Program-made: the position numbers and the translations under genes
In this document: positions 8,762 through 17,322 of the stretch, piece after piece
How positions within the stretch are numbered: the first letter of the stretch is position 1
Layout: each line of letters starts with the position of its first letter
DNA from: UBA2166 sp964463965
GTDB lineage: Bacteria; Nitrospirota; Nitrospiria; Nitrospirales; UBA2166
DNA: 64,000 bases
Direction of reading: 5' to 3'
NCBI GenBank assembly: GCA_964463965.1
Contig: CAYXED010000003.1
Span: forward strand, 1-64,000
Notes under the pieces: generated by a model
The model's input: the letters and a program-made list of their open reading frames with translations, nothing else
Database searches by the model: none
What the model was told of the DNA's origin: nothing

Positions 8762-9673
8762 GTGTTTCCTTTACACTGCTCTGTGTTGGCATGCTCTGGC
8801 TTTAATGTGACTAAGTTGCTTCCTCCTATTCCAGAATATTTAATTGAGCAGGCTGTAGCTATTGCACTTTCGGAGGATATTGGCGAGGGGGATATTACCT
8901 CAATGGCAGTTGTTGGTTCCTCAAGTATGAGTGAGGCTGTTCTTTGCGCCGAATCCGATGGTATTGTTGCTGGGATTAGCCTTGCAATGGAGGTTTTTCA
9001 ATCGATTTGTTCTGACATAGCTTTTGATTCCTATATCCATGATGGTGATCAGGTTCGTGATGGTGCTGTGGTTTGCAAAATTAGAGGACCTAGTCGGGCA
9101 ATTCTTGGCGGAGAAAGAACGGCTTTAAACTTTCTTCAACATCTCTCTGGTGTTGCAACTTTAACATCAAAATTTTGTGAACTTGTAAAAGGTTATAAGG
9201 TTCAAATTTCTGCTACCAGAAAAACTACTCCCTGTCTCCGTTACCTTGAAAAGTGGGCAGTGATGGTGGGGGGGGGTAGTGCACATAGACAAAGCTTAAG
9301 TGACGGAATTCTTATTAAAGATAACCATCTTGCGTTATGTAATGGGGATGTAAAGTTCGCATGTCAACAAGCTAAGAAATTTTCAAAAACTGAATTTAAA
9401 ATTGAAGTTGAAATTGATTCGCTTGAGGATCTCGATAGCGCCATCGATGGTGGCGCAGATATTGTTTTGCTGGACAATATGACTGTTGTTGATGTTGCCA
9501 CAGCGGTAAAGGCAGCGAAGGGCAGGGTTCTACTTGAGGTTTCTGGGGGAATTACTTTAGAAAACGTTCAGGGTTATGCAGCGGCTGGTCCAGATATTAT
9601 TTCAATAGGTGGGCTAACGCAATCAGCTCCTGCGTTGCCAATGAATCTTAGCTTGTCTCCGTGTGAAAATTGA
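8762..9673 (+). CDS. nadC: nicotinate-nucleotide pyrophosphorylase (carboxylating)
   Basis: This enzyme converts quinolinate and PRPP to nicotinate mononucleotide in de novo NAD synthesis. Motifs include EDIGEGDITS near the N terminus, GGERTALNFLQHLSGVAT, ATRKTTPCLR, the invariant Gly run followed by HR, DGILIKDNH, and EVEIDSLEDL. The first possible start is a GTG one base after the valS stop. It gives an extension of about 25 residues before the conserved part, so a later GTG or TTG (about 8807 or 8816) may be the real start. The Gly triplet is encoded inside a run of nine G (9268-9276), and the frame stays intact. The end overlaps the possible GTG start of birA. Confidence 0.93.
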   Translation: MFPLHCSVLACSGFNVTKLLPPIPEYLIEQAVAIALSEDIGEGDITSMAVVGSSSMSEAVLCAESDGIVAGISLAMEVFQSICSDIAFDSYIHDGDQVRDGAVVCKIRGPSRAILGGERTALNFLQHLSGVATLTSKFCELVKGYKVQISATRKTTPCLRYLEKWAVMVGGGSAHRQSLSDGILIKDNHLALCNGDVKFACQQAKKFSKTEFKIEVEIDSLEDLDSAIDGGADIVLLDNMTVVDVATAVKAAKGRVLLEVSGGITLENVQGYAAAGPDIISIGGLTQSAPALPMNLSLSPCEN

Positions 9674-9674
9674 T

Positions 9675-10421
9675 ATGCCACTAGGGCATCCAGTTCATCG
9701 TTTTGAAAAGGTTACTTCAACAAACGAAATTGCTCTTGCTTTGTTTCATCAGGGAGCCTCTGAGGGGACATTAGTAGTAGCTGATGCGCAAACGCGTGGA
9801 CGTGGAAGACTGGGGAGGACCTGGGTATCACCTTCTGGGGTCAATTTATATTGTTCATATATTCTTCGATCTGGAAACGTGGAATGGGTTTCTTGGGTTC
9901 CGTTAATTGCATCCTTAGCAGTTGCATGTGCTATATATGCTGAGACCAAAGTTGATACAAAAATCAAGTGGCCTAACGATTTATTGATTAACGGGAAAAA
10001 AGTGGCTGGAGTTTTAGCCGAAACTATATCAGGCAATGGTACTATTCAAAGTGTGGTGTTGGGAATAGGTATTAATGTGAATATGGATAAAGAGGACTTG
10101 CCTCCTTCTTTACACCCAACCACGACTTCACTTTTTGAGCATGTAGATTATTTAATTGATCGTGATAAATTACTTGAGAGTCTAACAGTCGCACTTGGAA
10201 CGCAGTATCAAAATTTTTGGGCAGATGGTCCTTCTGTGGTTATGAGCGACTATATTCGTCTTTCTGATACTGTTGGGAAGCGTGTTGTTGCGTATTTGCC
10301 AGCTGGAAGGCTTGTAGAGGGTTGGGCAGATGGTATTGAACTGGATGGGTCATTAAGGTTAAGACGTGCTCAAGGTGATATGTTAATCATTCGTAGCGCT
10401 GATATTCTTCATTTGCGATAG
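9675..10421 (+). CDS. birA: biotin--[acetyl-CoA-carboxylase] ligase, catalytic form without HTH
   Basis: This enzyme activates biotin with ATP and attaches it to the carrier protein of biotin carboxylases. The 248-residue protein starts directly with the catalytic domain (TSTNEIA) and shows the biotinyl-AMP loop GRGRLGRTWVSP, then KWPNDLLINGKKVAGVLAE and GIGINVN, and a small C-terminal SH3-like part. It lacks the N-terminal DNA-binding domain of E. coli BirA, so it cannot act as the biotin operon repressor. An in-frame GTG at 9663 overlapping nadC is an alternative start. Its position after nadC and before coaX points to a cofactor-supply group. Confidence 0.93.
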   Translation: MPLGHPVHRFEKVTSTNEIALALFHQGASEGTLVVADAQTRGRGRLGRTWVSPSGVNLYCSYILRSGNVEWVSWVPLIASLAVACAIYAETKVDTKIKWPNDLLINGKKVAGVLAETISGNGTIQSVVLGIGINVNMDKEDLPPSLHPTTTSLFEHVDYLIDRDKLLESLTVALGTQYQNFWADGPSVVMSDYIRLSDTVGKRVVAYLPAGRLVEGWADGIELDGSLRLRRAQGDMLIIRSADILHLR

Positions 10422-10469
10422 TTTTGTAGAAACGCTGAAAAAATTAGCTAAATTGTAAAAACTTATTTT

Positions 10470-11249
10470 ATGTTACTAACTATTGACATAGGTAATACCA
10501 ATATTATCGGGGGGGTTTTTGATGAAGACCGTTTACTAGCCCATTGGCGTGTTGCCACAGACTATGCCAGAACGGCTGATGAATATGGGATTACATTTTT
10601 TGATGCGCTAAGTACCCGAAGTGCTGAGCCTAAAGCAGTTCATGCTGTGGTGCTATCTAGTGTCGTTCCACCCTTGACACCGGTTTTTAGCAAGATGTCA
10701 CAGAATTATTTCCATTCAGTGCCTCTGGTAGTGTCGTCTGACTTGGACACTGGTTTAACGTTTTGTTTTGATCAACCCAAGGAGGTTGGATCAGATCGTA
10801 TTGTTAATGCCGCTGCCGCTTATGCGCGATATGGTGGGCCAGTCATCATTGTCGATTTTGGTACCGCAATTACATTCTGTGTCGTTACGGAAGATGGAGA
10901 GTATCTTGGTGGCGCGATAGCCCCTGGAGTTAGGATTTCTGCCGATTCTCTTACCCAACGTGCAGCAAAATTACCTACCGTAGAGTTAACTTTGCCCAAG
11001 AAGGTGATTGGAAAAAATACTGCTGAGAGTATGCAGTCGGGTATTATTAATGGGTTTGCTGGAATGGTTGATGGTTTGGTTAGACGCATCACAGTGAGTC
11101 TAGGAAAAGAGTGTCGTGTTATTGCAACTGGAGGCCAAGCTGCCTTAATTGCACCTGTTTCTGAGACAATTACTGAGGTTCGGGACTTGTTGACGTTAGA
11201 GGGATTGCAGTTCATTTACAGGAAAAATCAACCCAATGGCTCAAAATAG
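10470..11249 (+). CDS. coaX: type III pantothenate kinase
   Basis: This enzyme phosphorylates pantothenate, the first step of CoA synthesis. The 259 residues are the usual CoaX length. Motifs of the ASKHA fold are present: LLTIDIGNTN at the start (phosphate 1), VGSDRIVNAAAAY, DFGTAITF (phosphate 2) and GGAIAPGVRIS, and ATGGQAALIA (adenosine) near the end. A run of seven G (10509-10515) lies in the N-terminal coding part. It is the last gene of the valS-nadC-birA-coaX series. No clear ribosome binding site is visible before its ATG. Confidence 0.95.
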   Translation: MLLTIDIGNTNIIGGVFDEDRLLAHWRVATDYARTADEYGITFFDALSTRSAEPKAVHAVVLSSVVPPLTPVFSKMSQNYFHSVPLVVSSDLDTGLTFCFDQPKEVGSDRIVNAAAAYARYGGPVIIVDFGTAITFCVVTEDGEYLGGAIAPGVRISADSLTQRAAKLPTVELTLPKKVIGKNTAESMQSGIINGFAGMVDGLVRRITVSLGKECRVIATGGQAALIAPVSETITEVRDLLTLEGLQFIYRKNQPNGSK

Positions 11250-11557
11250 TTATAACGCTTCATGATTTTCATCTTGTTTCTTCTTAAATTTACTCGCCAT
11301 TAGAAGTTTTTCTTCATTAATCATCCCGTTTTGTGTATATGCCTGCGCTAGAGTATTTTGTTCATTTTTGTATGGATTTAAGCAATATTCATGCCGAGAA
11401 CAATTGGGAGTGGTTCTTTATTAGTGCCTTAACTCATTATTTTGACCCTTGACTCAAGCTAATACGTGGTTACTTTTGTGGTACGGCTTCCTGCGTGGCG
11501 TCTTAAAGGTAGGGAGTAGCATTGGAGCCGGTTTAGGATAGGGGAGTAAACGAGAGT
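11250..11557 (+). other. 308-bp intergenic region between coaX and grpE
   Basis: No gene, tRNA or clear terminator was found. The region should carry the promoter of the grpE-dnaK-dnaJ genes. I found no CIRCE element (GTGCTAA-type inverted repeat) and no convincing sigma32 promoter. The only notable piece is a small perfect palindrome, CTTGA-C-TCAAG (about 11448-11458), followed by TAATAC. The spacing to TTGACC upstream is too short for a standard promoter. Confidence 0.5.
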
Positions 11558-12205
11558 ATGAAAGAAGAAATTCCACCAGAGGATACCCAGGCTGAGGCTG
11601 GAAATGAGAATTTAGACAAAAAAAGCGCTTTGAGTGAAGAGTATTTTGAAGATATGGGCGTATTACCCTCTGATGGCGAAGTAGCAGAAAGTGAGGAGTT
11701 GCCTTCAAAACCATCGTTGGAGATGGAACTCCAAGAGGCAAGCGAAAAATACCATCGTTTGGCCGCTGAGTTTGACAATTACAAAAAACAAAAGGCCAGG
11801 GAGCAAGGTGGACGTTTAAAGTTTGCAAGTGAGAAGCTTCTAAAGGACTTTTTGTCTGTAATTGATGATTTAGAACGAGCCCAAGATTATGCCAAGAAAG
11901 ATGAAAGCAATGTTGATGGTGTGATTCAAGGTCTTGAGCTCGTGCACAAGCAGTGTTTGAAAGTTCTTCTTGAAAAAGATTATAACGTTACTCCTGTCGA
12001 AGTGGTGGTGGGTGGTAATTTTGATCCCGCTGTTCATCAGTCGGTAGGGTTTATCGACTCTGATGAATATCCTAGTGGTACTGTGGCTGAGGAAAATCAG
12101 AAAGGGTATATGCTTCATGATAGGCTTTTACGACCTTCACTAGTGAAGCTATTTAAATCTATCGAGACAGGGTATCTGCCTGATAGAGAACATTCTAAAG
12201 ACTAA
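11558..12205 (+). CDS. grpE: nucleotide exchange factor GrpE
   Basis: GrpE releases ADP from DnaK in the heat-shock chaperone cycle. The 215-residue protein has an acidic, disordered N-terminal stretch (about 1-60), a long coiled-coil helix (YHRLAAEFDNYKKQKARE), and the C-terminal beta domain ending in the GrpE signature region (GYMLHDRLLRPSLVKL). It is the first gene of grpE-dnaK-dnaJ. GGGGAG lies 11 bases before the ATG. The repressor gene hrcA, often just upstream, is absent here. Confidence 0.95.
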   Translation: MKEEIPPEDTQAEAGNENLDKKSALSEEYFEDMGVLPSDGEVAESEELPSKPSLEMELQEASEKYHRLAAEFDNYKKQKAREQGGRLKFASEKLLKDFLSVIDDLERAQDYAKKDESNVDGVIQGLELVHKQCLKVLLEKDYNVTPVEVVVGGNFDPAVHQSVGFIDSDEYPSGTVAEENQKGYMLHDRLLRPSLVKLFKSIETGYLPDREHSKD

Positions 12206-12258
12206 CATTGTATACGGTACTTTGATTAAGACGATGGTAGAGAAGGAGGAAGAGAGTT

Positions 12259-14190
12259 ATGAGTAACAAGGCAATAGGAATCGACCTTGGAACGACAAAT
12301 TCATGTGTATCAATCATGTCAGGGGGAGAACCGCAAGTAATTGCCAACGCTGAGGGGAATCGTACAACACCTTCTGTAGTAGCAATTACTGATAAAGATG
12401 AGAGATTGGTTGGGCAGATCGCAAAGCGCCAAGCGGTTACGAATCCAGAAAATACGCTGTTTTCTATTAAGAGGTTGATTGGACGGAAACATAATGCTGG
12501 GGAAGTGCAGGAAGCTACTGGACGTCTCCCATATAAAGTTTCTTCAAATGCAAATGGTGATGCACAGGTGATGGCTCGTGGTAAAGAGTATAGCCCAGCT
12601 GAAATTTCAGCGATGGTGTTACAAAAAATGAAACAAACCGCGGAAGACTTTTTAGGTGAGTCTGTAAGTGATGCGGTGATTACCGTGCCTGCATATTTTG
12701 ACGATAGTCAGCGACAGGCAACCAAAGATGCAGGTGTTATTGCTGGACTTAATGTTCTTCGAATTATTAATGAACCTACAGCTGCGTCACTTGCATATGG
12801 TTTAGATAAGAAAGGTGACCAGAAAATTGCAGTATTTGATCTTGGGGGGGGGACTTTTGACATTTCAATTCTTGAAATTGGCGAAGGTGTTTTTGAAGTT
12901 AAAGCAACTAATGGAGATACCTATCTTGGTGGGGACGATTTTGACATTAGAGTCATTGATTGGTTGGTTGATGAGTTTAAGCGTGATCAAGGGATTGACC
13001 TGAAAAATGATCGAATGGCGCTTCAACGACTGAAAGAAGCAGCAGAGCGAGCGAAAATTGAACTTTCGTCCTCAATGGAAACTGAAATTAATCTTCCCTT
13101 TATTACCGCAGATGCAAGTGGTCCTAAGCATATGGTAATAAAATTAACTCGATCAAAGTTTGAACAACTAGTTGATGACTTAGTTCAGCGAACAATTGGG
13201 CCGTGTCGAAAAGCTCTTGAGGATGCAGGATTGTCACCAAGTGATATGAACGAGGTGGTGATGGTCGGTGGCATGACACGTATGCCAAAGATTCAGGAAG
13301 TTGTTAAAGAATTTTTTGGTAAAGAACCTCATAAGGGGGTAAATCCTGATGAAGTTGTTGCTATTGGCGCCGCGATTCAAGGTGGGGTCCTCAAAGGAGA
13401 TGTAAAGGATGTTTTACTTTTAGATGTTACCCCATTAACTCTTGGCATTGAGACTCTTGGGGGAGTATTTACACATCTTATTGAACGTAATACCACCATT
13501 CCGACAAAGAAAAGTCAGGTGTTTTCTACTGCCGCTGATAATCAAACAGCCGTTACCATCAGAGTGTTTCAGGGTGAACGAGAAATGGCCGCAGATAATA
13601 AGCTTCTTGGTCAGTTTGATTTAGTTGGTATTCCTCCAGCTCCTCGAGGGATGCCACAAATTGAGGTTGCATTTGATATTGATGCCAATGGAATAGTACA
13701 TGTTTCAGCGAAGGATATGGCAACTCAGAAGGAACAATCAATTCAGATTACGGCGTCAAGTGGATTGAGTAAAGAAGAAATAGAAAAGTTAGTTAGGGAT
13801 GGGGAAGATCATGCTGAGGAAGATAAACAAAAACGAGCGCTTGTTGAGGTGATTAATGAGGCTGATACTTTAGTCTATAACGTTGAAAAATCACTGAATG
13901 AACATGGTGATAAGGTAGGAGAGGAAGAAAGAGTTGATATTCAAACCAAGATTGCTTCTACACGTGAAGCGATGAAGGGGACTGATCCAGAGGCTATTCG
14001 TACAGAAATTACAGCGTTGAGTCAGGCATCCCACAAATTGGCTGAAGAAATGTATAAAAAGACCGCTGCAGAACAGGGAGAGTCGGCAGACACTAGCAGT
14101 CCAGATAATGCTGCAGAGGATGGAACAGATGTATCAGGTAGAGAGAAGAGTGATGAGAAGGTTGTTGACGCAGAATTTAAGGAAAATTAA
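12259..14190 (+). CDS. dnaK: molecular chaperone DnaK (Hsp70)
   Basis: This is the main Hsp70 of the cell, an ATP-driven holder of unfolded proteins. It has 643 residues, the standard length. Signatures are IGIDLGTTNSCV at the start, VFDLGGGTFD in the middle, VMVGGMTRMP, the interdomain linker DVLLLDVTPL, and the C-terminal acidic EFKEN-type tail used by the co-chaperone. A strong ribosome site (AAGGAGGAAG) precedes the ATG. The GGGTFD motif is encoded with nine consecutive G (12844-12852). A second, specialised Hsp70 (HscA) lies in the isc operon at 31225-33048. Confidence 0.98.
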   Translation: MSNKAIGIDLGTTNSCVSIMSGGEPQVIANAEGNRTTPSVVAITDKDERLVGQIAKRQAVTNPENTLFSIKRLIGRKHNAGEVQEATGRLPYKVSSNANGDAQVMARGKEYSPAEISAMVLQKMKQTAEDFLGESVSDAVITVPAYFDDSQRQATKDAGVIAGLNVLRIINEPTAASLAYGLDKKGDQKIAVFDLGGGTFDISILEIGEGVFEVKATNGDTYLGGDDFDIRVIDWLVDEFKRDQGIDLKNDRMALQRLKEAAERAKIELSSSMETEINLPFITADASGPKHMVIKLTRSKFEQLVDDLVQRTIGPCRKALEDAGLSPSDMNEVVMVGGMTRMPKIQEVVKEFFGKEPHKGVNPDEVVAIGAAIQGGVLKGDVKDVLLLDVTPLTLGIETLGGVFTHLIERNTTIPTKKSQVFSTAADNQTAVTIRVFQGEREMAADNKLLGQFDLVGIPPAPRGMPQIEVAFDIDANGIVHVSAKDMATQKEQSIQITASSGLSKEEIEKLVRDGEDHAEEDKQKRALVEVINEADTLVYNVEKSLNEHGDKVGEEERVDIQTKIASTREAMKGTDPEAIRTEITALSQASHKLAEEMYKKTAAEQGESADTSSPDNAAEDGTDVSGREKSDEKVVDAEFKEN

Positions 14191-14204
14191 AAGGGATATT
14201 TAAA

Positions 14205-15323
14205 TTGGCAAAGCGAGATTATTATGAGGTTCTTGGTGTTGCACGTGATGTTGGTGATGATGTCCTCAAAAAAGCATTTCGAAAACATGCGTTGAAGCAT
14301 CACCCAGATCGAAATCCTGGAAATAAACAGGCCGAGGAAAAATTTAAAGAATTAAATGAGGCCTATGAAATACTCAGTGATCCAGAAAAACGGCGTAACT
14401 ATGACACATTTGGTCATGCGGCATTTGAGCAGGGAGGAGGTCATAGCGGCTTTGATGGTTTTGGTTTTGGTCGTGGAGGACCTGCGGACGTTTTCACTGA
14501 TATCTTTGAGGATTTTTTTAGTGGTGGGGGGGGGCGAACCCGTGGGCGTGCTACGCGTGGAAACCACCTCCGCTATAATCTAGAAGTTGATTTTGAAGAT
14601 GCAGTTTTTGGAAAAGAAGTTACTCTAAAAATTCCGAGATGGGAAAACTGTTCGAAGTGTAAGGGAAGTGGCGCAAAAGATAGTACCGCGGTTCGGACTT
14701 GCAGTACTTGTAATGGCGCAGGTCAAATCCGTTTGCAGCAAGGATTTTTCCAAGTTGCTACAACGTGTACTCAGTGCCAAGGTGAAGGGAAAATCATTAC
14801 GGATAAATGTAAAGTATGCCATGGTCAGAAAAAAGTTTATAGTGAACATTCTTTATCCGTTAATATTCCCGCAGGAGTGGAAACTGGTACAAAGCTTCGC
14901 TTAACTGGGAAAGGTGAGCCAGGAGATCAGGGTGGCCCACCTGGTGATCTTTATGTCGTTGTTGCAGTTAGAGAGCATGATGTTTTTTCAAGAAGTGGAA
15001 ACGATATTGTTTGTGAAGTTTCTTTGAGTTTTATTGCGGCCATTTTAGGTGCACGTATTGAGGTTCCAACTTTGAAAGGGAATGTTCCTTTTGATATCCC
15101 TGCTGGGACGCAGCCTGATAAGGTGCTTCGTTTAAAAAGTTTGGGTATTCCTAATTTAAATGGTCGTGGAATAGGGGACCAGTTAATTCGCGTCAAGCTT
15201 TCAATCCCGACTTCTTTATCAAAAAAGGAACGAGAATTATTACTTCAGTATGCAGAGGCGAGTGGAGAAAAGATTGACCCTTCACGTGATGGAATTGTTG
15301 ATAAGATAAAAAGTCTTTTTTAA
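14205..15323 (+). CDS. dnaJ: co-chaperone DnaJ (Hsp40)
   Basis: DnaJ delivers substrates to DnaK and stimulates its ATPase. The 372-residue protein has the J domain (RDYYEVLG to HHPDRN, with HPD), a Gly/Phe-rich segment, four CxxCxGxG zinc modules (CSKCKGSG, CSTCNGAG, CTQCQGEG, CKVCHGQ), the last lacking its final Gly, and the two beta-barrel domains. The start is TTG: the frame opens with MAKRDYYEVLG, and no ATG is possible before the J domain. It lies 14 bases after dnaK. A run of nine G (14526-14534) encodes part of the Gly-rich segment. Confidence 0.97.
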   Translation: MAKRDYYEVLGVARDVGDDVLKKAFRKHALKHHPDRNPGNKQAEEKFKELNEAYEILSDPEKRRNYDTFGHAAFEQGGGHSGFDGFGFGRGGPADVFTDIFEDFFSGGGGRTRGRATRGNHLRYNLEVDFEDAVFGKEVTLKIPRWENCSKCKGSGAKDSTAVRTCSTCNGAGQIRLQQGFFQVATTCTQCQGEGKIITDKCKVCHGQKKVYSEHSLSVNIPAGVETGTKLRLTGKGEPGDQGGPPGDLYVVVAVREHDVFSRSGNDIVCEVSLSFIAAILGARIEVPTLKGNVPFDIPAGTQPDKVLRLKSLGIPNLNGRGIGDQLIRVKLSIPTSLSKKERELLLQYAEASGEKIDPSRDGIVDKIKSLF

Positions 15324-15514
15324 TTAAAATTTTCATTTTTCCACTAACATCGTTTTCCGTCCATATTTTTCAAAGCCTCCATGTTTAAGCACTGTCATCT
15401 TTGGTTGCTATTGAAATGGTATGCAGTAATATCATTACACACGGCATAGTATCTGCAATAGAGATGTTTTTGATGTTTGCCTCCAATTGATATAAGGAAT
15501 CTGGAAATTTCATT

Positions 15515-16246
15515 ATGTCTGTATTTTTCATTTCAAAAGACTCGCTTGATGACAATAGACTTGTAGTGGTAGGCCCTCTAGTTCAGCATCTTCGTGGAAG
15601 TTTGCGTGCAAAAGTAGGAGAGTCGTTTTTATTCGCAGACTCAAATTACCGTAGATATAGGGTTTGTCTTGATGAGGTTTCTCAAAAGAGAATTGTGGGC
15701 CATGTCGTTGATACTTTGACTAAACCAAATAATAATTTCGTACGCACTACCCTCGCACACGCACTGATTAAGCCACATAGAATGGCATGGATGTTTCAAA
15801 AAGCGGTTGAATTGGGCGTAAATTCCTTTATTCCTCTAATTACAAAGCAAACAAGCCTTCAGGTTAAGGTGACACAGTATCCTCATTTGCTGGAGCGATG
15901 GCGGCGTATTGTATTTGAGGCAGCACAGCAATCCGAGCGATGGGAAATTCCAACAATTCTTCCTCCGACAACACTTGATATATTTCTTAAGGAAAACTCT
16001 GATTTCGATCTTAAGCTGTTGTTATGGGAAAATGAAAAAGAGCAACGGTTCTCAAAAGTATTTCGTAGTAAAACCTCTCCTGCGAATATTTGCGTTCTTG
16101 TTGGGCCGGAAGGGGGGTTTACTGATGCTGAAGTTGAGGCTGCAAAATCACATGGATATTATCCTGTCACGATGGGATCATGTACTCTCCGTTCAGAGAC
16201 AGCAGCACTTGCTTCATTGAGTGTGATCCAAGCTGAATTTGGGTAA
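15515..16246 (+). CDS. rsmE: 16S rRNA (uracil1498-N3)-methyltransferase
   Basis: RsmE is a SPOUT-class methyltransferase for U1498 of 16S rRNA, acting on the 30S subunit with SAM. The 243 residues are full length. An N-terminal PUA-like domain is followed by AVELGVNSFIPLIT, AAQQSERWEIP, and the C-terminal trefoil-knot SAM site LVGPEGGFTDAEVEAA and CTLRSETAALASL. It follows dnaJ by about 190 bases without a clear terminator between. Its stop directly abuts the start of the RDD gene. Confidence 0.95.
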   Translation: MSVFFISKDSLDDNRLVVVGPLVQHLRGSLRAKVGESFLFADSNYRRYRVCLDEVSQKRIVGHVVDTLTKPNNNFVRTTLAHALIKPHRMAWMFQKAVELGVNSFIPLITKQTSLQVKVTQYPHLLERWRRIVFEAAQQSERWEIPTILPPTTLDIFLKENSDFDLKLLLWENEKEQRFSKVFRSKTSPANICVLVGPEGGFTDAEVEAAKSHGYYPVTMGSCTLRSETAALASLSVIQAEFG

Positions 16247-16711
16247 GTGAAAATGGTAGAATTACCAGCGGCAGCGCTCTGGAGGAGAGTAGTGGCATTT
16301 GAACTCGATATTTTTTTCCTTCTACTTGCATGCATCATAGGATTCTATGCAGCTTTTAACGCCTTTTGGATTGGGTTAGAAATTTCTGGGTATAATGCTC
16401 CATCATATCGCTTACTGGAGTCTTTGTTCCTTCCTGTTGCCTTTTTTACTCCACTTGCATTTTTTTCGTATTTTATAGGATTTGCTTCATCTGGAGGACA
16501 AACTCCAGGAAAAGCTATCATGCGTATTCGCGTTGTAAGTTCAAATGGGAAAGCTGCTACGACTTTGACTATATTTGTGAGAACTTTTGGGTATGTATTA
16601 TCTGGTATGTTCTTTGGCCTTGGTTTTTTAATTGCTTTTTTTACCAAAAGGCATCGTTCTCTTCACGATTTTCTTTCTGGTACTTATGTTGTTGCTATTT
16701 CAAAAAACTAA
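16247..16711 (+). CDS. RDD-family membrane protein
   Basis: This 154-residue inner-membrane protein of the RDD family has an Arg near the start (LWRRVVAFELD), an Asp in the first helix, and then three to four hydrophobic segments with the conserved GGQTPGKAIMRIRVV loop and a C-terminal RHRSLHDFLSGT. RDD proteins are often linked to ion or solute transport, but the substrate is not predictable here. The start is a GTG directly after the rsmE stop, or the ATG at 16253. Its end overlaps the next gene by 26 bases, suggesting coupled translation. Confidence 0.82.
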   Translation: MKMVELPAAALWRRVVAFELDIFFLLLACIIGFYAAFNAFWIGLEISGYNAPSYRLLESLFLPVAFFTPLAFFSYFIGFASSGGQTPGKAIMRIRVVSSNGKAATTLTIFVRTFGYVLSGMFFGLGFLIAFFTKRHRSLHDFLSGTYVVAISKN

Positions 16712-17306
16712 GTTTTTGGTTATTTGCTTTGTGCTGCTATTTTTTTTTCCTACTGTTGGAGAAGCAAAGGTTGTTGAGCGAGTCCTTGCAGTAGTAAATG
16801 GCGAGGTTATTTTTTTTACAGACCTTTCTCATGATAGAGCGTTTTCTTTAAATTCTTTACTACTTGCCCCTTTAACTGAATTAAGTCCTTTAGATGGACG
16901 CTATCCGGGCATGCAAGCTTTAATTAATAAGAAGCTTATCATTTCAGAAGCAAACCGATTAAATATTCCTGGCCCTTCTGAATCTAGTGTTGATGTACAG
17001 TATAAGATGATGGTTGATCGTTTTGGGGGTCTTAAGGCTTTAGCAACTACTATGGCTCGATATGGTCTTGATCATAATGATTTGTTAGAGATAGTAACTG
17101 CAAACCTCTTGATAAAAAACTTTCTTGAGATGCGAATTTTCCCATTTATCAGGGATTTTCCCGTGGACGATGGTTTCGCCTCCCGCGGTAGTAGGAGGGG
17201 TGATGATCAGATATGGAGAGCTAGGGCAATCAAACGCCTTGAAATATACTTGGCCAGACTTAAGTCTCTGGCTATGATTGAAATTAACCCCCTCCCTCAT
17301 AATTAA
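16686..17306 (+). CDS. exported SurA N-domain-like protein without PPIase domain
   Basis: After a hydrophobic signal peptide (about residues 8-25, ending PTVGEAK) comes VVERVLAVVNGEVIFFTDL. This is the opening strand-helix of SurA/PpiD-type periplasmic chaperones. A helical region follows with an LINKKLIISEANRLNI segment as in the SurA N domain. The protein is about 206 residues and stops before any parvulin (rotamase) domain, so it can be a chaperone at most and not a prolyl isomerase. The ATG at 16686 is preferred; an earlier in-frame ATG at 16632 lies deep inside the RDD gene. The C-terminal 40 residues resemble nothing I know. The homology call is from motif pattern only. Confidence 0.62.
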   Translation: MLLLFQKTKFLVICFVLLFFFPTVGEAKVVERVLAVVNGEVIFFTDLSHDRAFSLNSLLLAPLTELSPLDGRYPGMQALINKKLIISEANRLNIPGPSESSVDVQYKMMVDRFGGLKALATTMARYGLDHNDLLEIVTANLLIKNFLEMRIFPFIRDFPVDDGFASRGSRRGDDQIWRARAIKRLEIYLARLKSLAMIEINPLPHN

Positions 17307-17322
17307 TCAGTATTTTTAATTG

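Noticed and set aside
11250..11557. CIRCE or sigma32 element before grpE
   Set aside because: No GTGCTAA-type inverted repeat and no CTTGAA with CCCCAT spacing was found; hrcA is also absent.
11454..11828. Minus-strand open frame opposite the start of grpE
   Set aside because: It is antisense to a clear grpE gene, shows no known motif and no ribosome site.
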